DNA of 64,000 nt, taken from assembly GCA_050187415.1 (NCBI GenBank), contig JBFWXN010000001.1, forward strand, positions 62,001 to 126,000, read 5' to 3'. The notes below the pieces were generated by a model that was not told the origin of the DNA, did not search any database, and saw only the letters and a program-made list of their open reading frames with translations. Both the position numbers and the translations under genes were made by a program. This document shows, in pieces, positions 9,385-16,632 of the stretch (position 1 is the first letter of the stretch; each line of letters opens with the position of its first letter). Source of the DNA: Ga0077555 sp050187415. Its GTDB lineage: Bacteria; Pseudomonadota; Alphaproteobacteria; Rhizobiales; Hyphomicrobiaceae.

Positions 9385-9481
9385 GGAGCTCGCTGCCATC
9401 TTCTGGGTGCGCCGGCCACGGCGGGTTCGGACGAGGTGGCCGGGGGCCAAGGCCCGGGACAGCAGAAGGAATATACGCTCC

Positions 9482-10489
9482 GTGCGGGTCGCTCAACCGA
9501 GCCCGGCAACGATCGAGAATGCGGCCGCCCTGTTGCGTGCCGGTGAGCTCGTCGCGTTTCCGACCGAGACGGTCTATGGCCTTGGCGCGGATGCAACCCA
9601 GGGCCGGGCTGTCGCTGCCATCTACGAGGCCAAGGGCAGGCCGCGCTTCAATCCGCTGATCGCTCACGTCGCGGATATCAATGGCGCCGACGCCATCGCC
9701 ACGTTGGATGGCCTCGCCCGCCGCGTTGCCGAGGCGTTCTGGCCCGGACCATTGACCCTCGTTCTGCCGCACAGGGCCGCCTCATCCATCGCCAGTCTGG
9801 TCACGGCCGGGCTCGATACGATCGCCGTTCGCGTGCCCTCGCACCCCACTGCGCGCGATCTGCTGCGGGCCACCCAACGCCCGGTCGCGGCTCCATCCGC
9901 CAATCGCTCGGGTCATGTCAGTGCGACCACGGCCGGCCACGTCGCGGCCGACCTCGGCGACCGCGTCGCCATGATCCTCGACGACGGGCCGACGCCTCAC
10001 GGAATCGAATCGACCATCCTCGACGTCACCTCGAACGAACGCCCGGTGCTGCTGCGGCCGGGCGCGGTCACCGCCGAGGCTATCGCCGAGATCATCGGGC
10101 GGATGCCGGACCCGGTCCGGTCCATCGCGGGCGACCGTCCATCGTCGCCGGGCCAGCTCGAGAGCCACTATGCGCCTGTGCTGACCGTTCGGCTTTCAGC
10201 GACCAGCCCGCGCGACGGCGAGGCGTTCCTAGCCTTCGGGCCGTTTGCGCCCGCTTACGACGGTCCGCTTCTCAACCTCAGCCCGCGTGGCGATCTTGCC
10301 GAAGCGGCAGCCAATCTCTTTGCTGCCTTGCGACGTCTCGACCGATCCGGTGCATCGGGACTGGCGGTCATGCCGATTCCCGAGCATGGTCTTGGCGCCG
10401 CCATCAACGATCGTTTGCGCCGGGCGGCGGCGCCGCGTCCTATGGCGCCGGCCCTTGTATGCGACACGCCGCCTGGATCGGGCTCGTAG
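9482..10489 (+). CDS. L-threonylcarbamoyladenylate synthase (Sua5 type)
   Basis: This enzyme makes threonylcarbamoyl-AMP from Thr, bicarbonate and ATP for the universal t6A37 tRNA modification. The 335-aa length marks the long Sua5 type. An N-terminal YrdC domain (FPTETVYGLGADA, then KGRPRFNPLIAHV) is followed by the linker SPGQLESHYAPV and a C-terminal Sua5 domain. The start is GTG at 9482, preceded by AGAAGGAA about 10 nt upstream; the frame continues to 9383 inside the divergent gene's start region. It is monocistronic by appearance. Confidence 0.93.
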   Translation: MRVAQPSPATIENAAALLRAGELVAFPTETVYGLGADATQGRAVAAIYEAKGRPRFNPLIAHVADINGADAIATLDGLARRVAEAFWPGPLTLVLPHRAASSIASLVTAGLDTIAVRVPSHPTARDLLRATQRPVAAPSANRSGHVSATTAGHVAADLGDRVAMILDDGPTPHGIESTILDVTSNERPVLLRPGAVTAEAIAEIIGRMPDPVRSIAGDRPSSPGQLESHYAPVLTVRLSATSPRDGEAFLAFGPFAPAYDGPLLNLSPRGDLAEAAANLFAALRRLDRSGASGLAVMPIPEHGLGAAINDRLRRAAAPRPMAPALVCDTPPGSGS

Positions 10490-10623
10490 TGGAATTGGCT
10501 TTCGAGTGACAGTGTTCTGGAGAAACTTTGGACTTGAAGCGCGTGACCGACCTCACCGCGGCGCGTGGCGATACCCTCGTCCGTTGTTATAGCTAGCCCG
10601 ATCAGTCAGGATCGCCTGCCCGC

Positions 10624-11619
10624 ATGAACCTTTATTTGCCCATCGCCGAGATCGCGCTTCCCCTGCCGGTTCTGCTCGGGCTCGGTGTTGCGGTCGGCGT
10701 GCTTTCGGGCATGTTCGGCATCGGCGGCGGTTTCATCACCACTCCGATGCTCATCTTTCTCGGTGTTCCGCCCGCTGTCGCAGTCGGCACCGGAACCAGT
10801 CAGGTCGTTGCCTCGTCGGTCTCGGGTGCACTCGGACACTGGAGCCGGGGCAACGTCGACGTCAAGATGGGGGTTTACCTCATCGTCGGCGGTCTCTTCG
10901 GTGCGACGACGGGCATCTGGCTCCAGCAATTGCTGAAGGCTGCGGGCCAGCTCGATTTCTTCACGACCATGACCTACGTACTCATGCTCGGCATCGTCGG
11001 CGGGCTGATGGTGATCGAGGCTCTGCGCTCGCTGTTGCGCCAGGCGTCGGGACAACCCCAGGGCAGCCCGCGGCGCGGTGGTCAGCACAGCTGGCTCTCG
11101 AAACTGCCGTTCAAGACGCGCTTTCCGGCGTCGAAACTTTACATGAGCCTGATCCCGCCGCTCGTCGTCGGCGCTTTCGTCGGCTGGCTGACCGCCATCA
11201 TGGGCGTGGGCGGCGGCTTCCTGCTGGTGCCGGCATTGATCTACACCATCAAGATGCCGACGCGGATCGCTCTGGGTACGTCGGCCTTCCAGATCATCTT
11301 CGTTGCCGCCTATGCCACGCTGCTGCAGGCTTCGCAGAATTACGCCATCGATGCCGCACTCGCGCTTCCGCTGATCGTCGGCGGCGTCGTCGGGGCCCAC
11401 GTCGGCGTGATGGTCGCGAGCCGGCTCAATCCGGAGCAGTTGCGCGCCCTGCTTGGCGTTCTCGTGATGGCGGTGGCGATCCGCATGGCGGGTGGCCTCG
11501 TGTTCAAGCCAGCCGACATCTACACGCTGGACACCGGCGAGATCCGCGTCGAGAAGGCCAACTCGGAGAAGCAGAAGGCGGCCCCGAAGAAGTCCGAAAG
11601 CTCTGCGGCGGCCCGCTGA
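10624..11619 (+). CDS. TauE/SafE-family sulfite/anion exporter (TSUP)
   Basis: An integral inner-membrane transporter of the TSUP family, 331 aa, with two homologous halves. Each half carries the glycine-rich signature of the family: GIGGGFITTPML near residue 37 and GVGGGFLLVPAL near residue 197. About eight hydrophobic helices are visible, with a charged Lys-rich C-terminal tail. Family members export sulfite, sulfoacetate or other organosulfonates, or move sulfur compounds inward. The substrate here cannot be assigned, and no sulfur-oxidation genes are adjacent. Confidence 0.88.
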   Translation: MNLYLPIAEIALPLPVLLGLGVAVGVLSGMFGIGGGFITTPMLIFLGVPPAVAVGTGTSQVVASSVSGALGHWSRGNVDVKMGVYLIVGGLFGATTGIWLQQLLKAAGQLDFFTTMTYVLMLGIVGGLMVIEALRSLLRQASGQPQGSPRRGGQHSWLSKLPFKTRFPASKLYMSLIPPLVVGAFVGWLTAIMGVGGGFLLVPALIYTIKMPTRIALGTSAFQIIFVAAYATLLQASQNYAIDAALALPLIVGGVVGAHVGVMVASRLNPEQLRALLGVLVMAVAIRMAGGLVFKPADIYTLDTGEIRVEKANSEKQKAAPKKSESSAAAR

Positions 11620-11728
11620 TGTAACGGACACGGGACCCGCAACGCTTCGACGCATGGGCGGGGCGGGAGCGATCTCAAATGCGATATCACATCGCAACGG
11701 CGCGCAGCAGAATCGGAGCCCTCGATCC

Positions 11729-12535
11729 ATGGCGTTCCCTGCGCAACGCATCGTGTGCCTGACCGAGGAGACGGTCGAGACGCTCTACCTGATGGGCGAG
11801 CAGGATCGCATTGTCGGTGTTTCGGGTTATGCCGTGCGTCCGCCCCAGGTTCGGCGCGAAAAGCAGCGCGTCGCAGCCTTCATCAGCGCCGACGTGCCGA
11901 AAATCCTCGCGCTCGAGCCCGATCTCGTGCTGACGTTTTCGGATCTTCAGGCCGGTATCGTCGCCGATCTCGTCCGGGCGGGCATCGCGGTCCATGCCTT
12001 CAACCATCGCACCATCGACGGCATCTTCGACATGATCGGCACACTGGCGGCCCTCGTGGATGCGCGCGCGGCGGGAGATCGGCTCGCCCTCGAGCTTTCA
12101 ACGCGTCTCGGGATACGCGCGACCAAGGCTCGTCTTCGGCGCAGGAAGCCGCGGGTCTATTTCGAGGAGTGGGACGAGCCCATGATAAGCGGTATCGGCT
12201 GGGTTTCGGAATTGATCGCAGTTGCCGGCGGCGTCGATGTGTTTGCCGGTATTGCGGGGGGTAAATCGGCCAAGGAGCGCATCGTGAGCACCGAAGCCGT
12301 GATCGCCGCCGAGCCGGACATCATCATCGGATCGTGGTGCGGCAAGAAATTCCGCCCCGAAAAGGTGGCCAACCGGCCCGGCTTCGGAACATTGCCGGCA
12401 GTGCGATCCGGTCACCTCTTCGAAATCAAGTCGCCGATCATCCTGCAGCCGGGCCCTGCCGCTCTCACGGATGGGCTCGACGCCATGGTCCGCATCATCG
12501 ACGATTGGGGCACGTCTGAGGGGGCGCTCGAGTGA
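11729..12535 (+). CDS. BtuF-like (TroA-fold) metal/cobalamin-binding protein
   Basis: A 268-aa protein of the BtuF/FepB-type periplasmic binding fold: IVCLTEETVETLYLMGEQDRI at the N-terminus, VPKILALEPDLVLTF, then EEWDEPMISGIGWVSELI and a C-terminal lobe. Homologues are often annotated as cobalamin-binding protein. The ATG at 11729 leaves no signal peptide, and none is visible in the upstream frame, so it may be cytoplasmic. No B12 riboswitch, permease or ATPase is adjacent. Its end overlaps the GTG of the next gene by 4 bp, so translation is coupled. The ligand is unknown. Confidence 0.72.
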   Translation: MAFPAQRIVCLTEETVETLYLMGEQDRIVGVSGYAVRPPQVRREKQRVAAFISADVPKILALEPDLVLTFSDLQAGIVADLVRAGIAVHAFNHRTIDGIFDMIGTLAALVDARAAGDRLALELSTRLGIRATKARLRRRKPRVYFEEWDEPMISGIGWVSELIAVAGGVDVFAGIAGGKSAKERIVSTEAVIAAEPDIIIGSWCGKKFRPEKVANRPGFGTLPAVRSGHLFEIKSPIILQPGPAALTDGLDAMVRIIDDWGTSEGALE

Positions 12536-13239
12536 AGGCGATCGTGAGCTGGAGCAGCGGCAAGGACTCGGCCTGGGCATTGCACATGCTACGCCAGTCC
12601 CCCGCGATCGAAATCGCCGGCCTCCTGGTGACGGTCAACGAGGCCTTCGATCGTGTTGCCATGCACGGTGTCCGCCGGCGCCTGGTCGAAGCCCAGGCGC
12701 GCGCTGCGGGATTACCGCTGCACGTCGTGACAATTCCCTATCCGTGTCCGAACGAGGTTTATGAGGCGCGCATGGCGGCATTCGTCGGTGAGGCTCGCGG
12801 TGCCGGCATCTGTGCCATCGCTTTCGGCGATCTCTTCCTCGAGGACATCCGCGCCTATCGCGAACAGCGTCTCCACGGCACGGGCCTCGTGCCGCTGTTT
12901 CCGCTGTGGGGCCGAACGACGTCCGAGCTTGCGGACGAGATGATCGACGGCGGGCTGCGCGCCCGCATCGTTTGTCTCGATCCGCGGCAGCTCGATGCTG
13001 CTTTCGTCGGGCGTGATTTCGATCGGCGACTGCTGTCCGACCTGCCGGCTGGCGTGGACCCCTGCGGCGAGCGGGGCGAGTTCCACACGTTCGCCTGCGC
13101 TGGTCCGATGTTCTCGCAGCGCATCCCGATCGCGTCCGGCGCAACGGTCGAGCGCGATGGATTTGTTTTCGCGGACGTCGAACTGTGCGAGGACATCCAA
13201 ACGGAACTCGACAAAGGCGCCGCCGGTCACCCCGGATGA
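12532..13239 (+). CDS. Dph6-like PP-loop ATP-binding protein
   Basis: A 235-aa adenine-nucleotide alpha-hydrolase (PP-loop) protein of the Dph6/MJ0570 family. The PP-loop WSSGKDSAWALH lies at residues 7-18, and later FGDLFLEDIRAYRE and GERGEFHTFA match the family. In archaea and eukaryotes Dph6 amidates diphthine on EF2; bacteria have no diphthamide, so the bacterial role is unknown, presumably another ATP-dependent amidation or ligation. The GTG start at 12532 overlaps the preceding stop, and its own stop overlaps the ATG of the mutarotase. The three genes therefore look co-translated. Confidence 0.8.
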   Translation: MKAIVSWSSGKDSAWALHMLRQSPAIEIAGLLVTVNEAFDRVAMHGVRRRLVEAQARAAGLPLHVVTIPYPCPNEVYEARMAAFVGEARGAGICAIAFGDLFLEDIRAYREQRLHGTGLVPLFPLWGRTTSELADEMIDGGLRARIVCLDPRQLDAAFVGRDFDRRLLSDLPAGVDPCGERGEFHTFACAGPMFSQRIPIASGATVERDGFVFADVELCEDIQTELDKGAAGHPG

Positions 13240-14174
13240 CGACCACGGGCGCAACGGCTACACTGGCCAACATGGCTAGTACCGCTCTTCCCGATACGCT
13301 CACGTCACACGCTATTCCCGGCCGCGTCGACATCGAGCCGAGTCCGCTTGGCGGGCCGGTCGCGCGCCTCGCTCTTGGCCGTTTCCAGGCGCTGGTCGCG
13401 CTGCATGGCGCGCAGGTCCTCAACTGGACCTGCGAAGGAGATGGCCTCCTGTGGCTCTCGCCGATCGCGCGCATTCGCGATGGCCGGGGCATTCGTGGCG
13501 GCATTCCCATCTGCTGGCCGTGGTTCGCCGATCACCCGACTGATCCCACCAAGCCCGCTCACGGTTTCGTTCGTCACCGCGCATGGTCGATCGTCGCCAC
13601 GCACGCCACGGCCGATGCCGTTTCCATATCGCTGGCCACGAGCACCGAAGCGGACCAGTCGAATTGGCCGCATCGAGCCGACGCCCTTGTCACCGTCACC
13701 CTCGGCGAGACCCTCACCGTCGCCCTCAAGACGCGCAACACCGGTAGTAAGCCCTTTTCCATCACCGAGGCGCTGCACACGTATTTCCGCGTCTCCGATA
13801 TCGGCGCCGTCTCGGTCGCGGGGCTCGACGGGTGCGCCTACCTGGACAAGCTCGACGGTTTCGCTCGCAAGTCTCAGTCGGGCCCCATCACCGTTTCATC
13901 CGAGGTTGATCGCATCTACCTCGACCCGATCTCCTGCATCATGCTTCGGGACGCCGGCACCGGGCGGCGAATCCTGATCGAGGCCGCCGGGAGCCGCAGC
14001 GCGGTCGTCTGGAATCCCTGGACCGCCAAGACCGCCCGCCTCGGCGACATGGGTTCCCCGGATGCGTTCCGCCAGATGATCTGTGTCGAGACCGCGAACG
14101 CCGCTGACGACGTCGTCTCGCTCGATCCCGGCGAAGCGCACACCTTGGGCGTGATCTATCGCCTTGAACCATAG
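13236..14174 (+). CDS. D-hexose-6-phosphate mutarotase (YeaD-like)
   Basis: An aldose-1-epimerase-fold protein of 312 aa that would interconvert alpha and beta anomers of hexose 6-phosphates. The family phrases GGIPICWPWFADHP, KPAHGFVRHRAW, EALHTYFRVSDI and VVWNPWTAK are present, including the conserved His and Glu/Asp surroundings. The ATG at 13236 overlaps the TGA of the Dph6-like gene (ATGA); a later ATG at 13272 is possible. It ends the coupled trio. The link between this enzyme and its two partners is unclear. Confidence 0.9.
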   Translation: MTTTGATATLANMASTALPDTLTSHAIPGRVDIEPSPLGGPVARLALGRFQALVALHGAQVLNWTCEGDGLLWLSPIARIRDGRGIRGGIPICWPWFADHPTDPTKPAHGFVRHRAWSIVATHATADAVSISLATSTEADQSNWPHRADALVTVTLGETLTVALKTRNTGSKPFSITEALHTYFRVSDIGAVSVAGLDGCAYLDKLDGFARKSQSGPITVSSEVDRIYLDPISCIMLRDAGTGRRILIEAAGSRSAVVWNPWTAKTARLGDMGSPDAFRQMICVETANAADDVVSLDPGEAHTLGVIYRLEP

Positions 14175-14415
14175 CGGTGCCCCCGGTGGCCTCATGTAGG
14201 GCGCCAGCTGCGCCGGCTCTGCGGTTTTGGAAGAGCTGATCCCTTCTTTCTGCCGGGCTGCCGGCGTCCGTACCAGCGTGGCGAGCTTTGGACGCCCAAG
14301 TGTCCGACAGTTATCCCCGCACGTGTTTCCTAGTGTATGCTTCCAACGGGATTATTATGGCTTGTAAATTACTTGAATACATCGCCCATAAAACAAGTTT
14401 TCGCGTAGTATTTCG

Positions 14416-14444
14416 TTGACAGCGTGCCGATGATTTCGTATATT
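14416..14444 (+). promoter_or_regulatory. Near-consensus sigma-70 promoter upstream of the GTA cluster
   Basis: TTGACA (14416-14421) is followed after exactly 17 bp by TATATT (14439-14444), a five-of-six match to the -10 consensus. It lies in an AT-rich island. Transcription would start near 14451, about 200 nt before the first GTA gene. A second TATAAC is at 14450-14455. No TTAA-N7-TTAA CtrA box is seen here. Confidence 0.6.
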
Positions 14445-14567
14445 TTGGGTATAACGCGACAGTTGGGCGTGACGACGACTGCCGGTTGCCATCCCGCACC
14501 GTGGGACGCCACCAGGTACCCGTCGCTGCCCCACGGCTCTCTCCGCTGAAGGATTGCGCATCACCCA

Positions 14568-14599
14568 GCCGGCCGCCCTGCGAGCCGGCATTTTCGTTT
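14568..14599 (+). terminator. Terminator-like hairpin in the GTA leader (possible attenuator)
   Basis: GCCGGC (14568-14573) pairs with GCCGGC (14584-14589) across a 10-nt loop and is followed by ATTTTCGTTT. An 8-nt stretch overlapping the left arm, CCAGCCGG (14565-14572), can instead pair with CCGGCTGG (14606-14613), which would break the terminator hairpin. The 6-bp stem is short. Confidence 0.35.
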
Positions 14600-14648
14600 G
14601 CGCACCCGGCTGGCGAGGCTTCGTGCTCCCTCTTCCGCCGGAGCCTGC

Positions 14649-15254
14649 ATGACAGAACCAACAGCGCCCGACTGGGCCGCAATTCGCCGTCGCTACGAGG
14701 AGACGCAGGACAGGATCGAAAAGATTTGCGCCGACGTCCGTGTCGAGCGAGCCCGCTTCGAGACGCGCCGGAAGAAAGAGAGATGGCGGCGGAGAAACCC
14801 GCGCCCTTTCCCGTCGCGGAGGTCTTCGGCGGGTCGTGCCGACGCGCCGCCGCGGCCTGCCTCCACGTCTGCTCTGGCCGTGCCCGAGGCCATCGAGCCT
14901 CCGGGCATTGCGCCGCGGCTGCTCGCAACGCCGGCGTCGCGTCGCCGGCTGCTCGACCGGCTGGTCGCCGCCATCGAAATGAAACTCGAACAACTGGAGC
15001 GCCGCATGACCAGCGATCTTGCTGCGGGCGAGGATGCCACTGCCACCGATCACGAGCGCGAGGCTCGCGCCATCGGTGCCCTCATCGACAATCTGGAAAA
15101 GATTACGGAGATCGAAACTGGCCTCGGAAACGTCTCCGGCAAGTCCGGCTCCGCCACCCCCGTTACCGATCTTGCCGACGAGGCGGACCGTTGCCGCCGC
15201 GAGCTTGCGGCGCGCCTTCACCGCATCGTCGAAACTGCCGAGAAAAGCGCGTGA
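14649..15254 (+). CDS. GTA-type small terminase subunit (gp1-like)
   Basis: First gene of the GTA-type cluster, 201 aa, directly upstream of the large terminase, the position of RcGTA gp1. The N-terminus (DWAAIRRRYEETQDRIEKI) fits the helix-turn-helix opening of rhizobial small terminases. An Arg-rich patch and a Pro/Ala-rich linker follow. The C-terminal part is helical and rich in charged heptads (LLDRLVAAIEMKLEQLERRM), suggesting oligomerisation. The start is ATG at 14649; an upstream in-frame start (14598) is less likely. Assignment rests mainly on position. GTA small terminases are expected to package host DNA without a phage pac site. Confidence 0.6.
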   Translation: MTEPTAPDWAAIRRRYEETQDRIEKICADVRVERARFETRRKKERWRRRNPRPFPSRRSSAGRADAPPRPASTSALAVPEAIEPPGIAPRLLATPASRRRLLDRLVAAIEMKLEQLERRMTSDLAAGEDATATDHEREARAIGALIDNLEKITEIETGLGNVSGKSGSATPVTDLADEADRCRRELAARLHRIVETAEKSA

Positions 15255-16545
15255 GGCCGCGCTCGCAACGCTGCTCGCAGACGACGCACAGGCGCATTTC
15301 ATCGCGCACGACTGGCAGATCTGGGCGCGGGACGACCAGTTGCCGCCGCTCCATGCCGCAAGCGGCAATGCGTGGCGGACCTGGCTGCTGCTCGGCGGTC
15401 GCGGTTCCGGCAAGACGCGCGCCGGGGCCGAGTGGGTCCGTGCCATTGCGCTCGGGCTGTGGCCCGGTGAGCCGCGTGCCTCCCGCATCGCGCTGATCGG
15501 ACCGACGCAGGCGCATGTTCGTGCAGTCATGGTCGAAGGCGTCTCGGGCCTGATGGCCGTACATCCGAGAGGCGAGCGCCCCGTGCTCGAGATTTCCAAA
15601 GGTCAGCTCGTGTGGCCGAGGACCGGGGCCATCGCCCAGTTCTTTTCGGCGGAGGACCCCGAAGGCCTGCGCGGCCCCCAGTTCGAGGCGGCATGGTGCG
15701 ATGAGCTTTGCCGCTGGAAGCGCGGCAGCCGGGCCTGGGACATGCTGCAATTCGGCCTTCGCCTCGGCCCGCTGCCGCGACAGGTCGTGACCACGACGCC
15801 GCGCGCGACCAAGCTGCTCAAGTCGATTATCGCGGACGAGGCAACTGCCGTCACCCGTGCCCGTACGGCCGACAATGCTGCCAACCTCGCGCCGGCGTTC
15901 ATGGCCGAGGTCACGCGCATGTATGCCGGCACCGCGCTCGGCCGCCAGGAACTCGACGGCGAGGTCGTCACCGAGCGTCCCGACAGTCTGTGGCAACGCA
16001 AATGGGTGGCCGAAGCCCGCGTCACCCGCCCGCCCGACATGCAGCGCGTTGTCGTCGCCGTCGACCCGCCCGTCACCGCCACCGAGAATGCCGACACGTG
16101 CGGCATCGTCGTCGCCGGTCTCGGTGCCGACAACCGCGCCTACGTTCTCGCCGATCGTTCGCTGCAAGGCCGTGATCCAGCCACCTGGGCGCGCGCCGTG
16201 ATCGCCGCTTTCCGCGACTTTGCCGCCGACCGCATCGTCGCGGAGACGAACCAGGGCGGCGATCTCGTCGTCAACGTCATCCGCTCGGTCGAGCCCAACG
16301 CGCCCGTCAAGAAGGTCCACGCCAGTCGCGGCAAGTTCGCCCGCGCCGAGCCCATCGCCGCGCTTTACGCCGAGAACCGCGTCGTCCACGTCGGCGAATT
16401 TCCGGCTTTGGAGAACCAGATGTGCGACTTCGGCCCTGAAGGCCTTTCGGAGGGGCGCAGCCCGGATCGGGTCGACGCGCTCGTCTGGGCGCTGACCGAA
16501 TTGATGCTGACGACCAATCGCGATCCGGTCATCCGCCGTCTGTGA
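15205..16545 (+). CDS. GTA-type large terminase (TerL, gp2-like)
   Basis: The DNA-packaging motor ATPase/nuclease. Walker A is GGRGSGKTRAGAEW, the usual form in GTA terminases. The Walker B region carries EAAWCDELCRW, and the nuclease domain starts around VVVAVDPPVTATENADTCGI and ends with DRVDALVWALTEL. The start is uncertain: the frame opens at 15019, but that would overlap the small terminase by more than 200 bp, and no in-frame ATG lies nearer. TTG at 15205 is a guess giving 446 aa, close to family length, with a 50-bp overlap. All motifs needed for packaging appear intact. Confidence 0.88.
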   Translation: MRRAFTASSKLPRKAREAALATLLADDAQAHFIAHDWQIWARDDQLPPLHAASGNAWRTWLLLGGRGSGKTRAGAEWVRAIALGLWPGEPRASRIALIGPTQAHVRAVMVEGVSGLMAVHPRGERPVLEISKGQLVWPRTGAIAQFFSAEDPEGLRGPQFEAAWCDELCRWKRGSRAWDMLQFGLRLGPLPRQVVTTTPRATKLLKSIIADEATAVTRARTADNAANLAPAFMAEVTRMYAGTALGRQELDGEVVTERPDSLWQRKWVAEARVTRPPDMQRVVVAVDPPVTATENADTCGIVVAGLGADNRAYVLADRSLQGRDPATWARAVIAAFRDFAADRIVAETNQGGDLVVNVIRSVEPNAPVKKVHASRGKFARAEPIAALYAENRVVHVGEFPALENQMCDFGPEGLSEGRSPDRVDALVWALTELMLTTNRDPVIRRL

Positions 16546-16632
16546 TGCGTCCTATGCGCCGACCTCTCGCTCCGGCGTCGCGACGCGCTGCCCCGCGGCT
16601 AAGCCGATCACCCATCCACAGGATCTGAGTTC

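Larger units (their letters stand above)
14175..14648. other. 474-bp gap before the GTA cluster
   Basis: No gene is supportable here. Just after the mutarotase stop is a small hairpin, GGCGC-CAGCT-GCGCC (14200-14214), which may end that transcript. The stretch around 14330-14460 is clearly AT-richer than the surroundings and carries the promoter described separately. From about 14460 to 14648 there is a GC-rich leader with a terminator-like hairpin. Confidence 0.6.

Noticed and set aside
11620..11728. B12 riboswitch ahead of the BtuF-like gene
   Set aside because: The 109-bp gap is too short and shows no B12-box-like core.
12532..13239. Diphthamide synthesis
   Set aside because: Diphthamide occurs only in archaea and eukaryotes; other dph genes are absent.
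14311..14318. TTATCCCC, DnaA-box-like
   Set aside because: One imperfect copy only; no cluster of boxes, so no origin.
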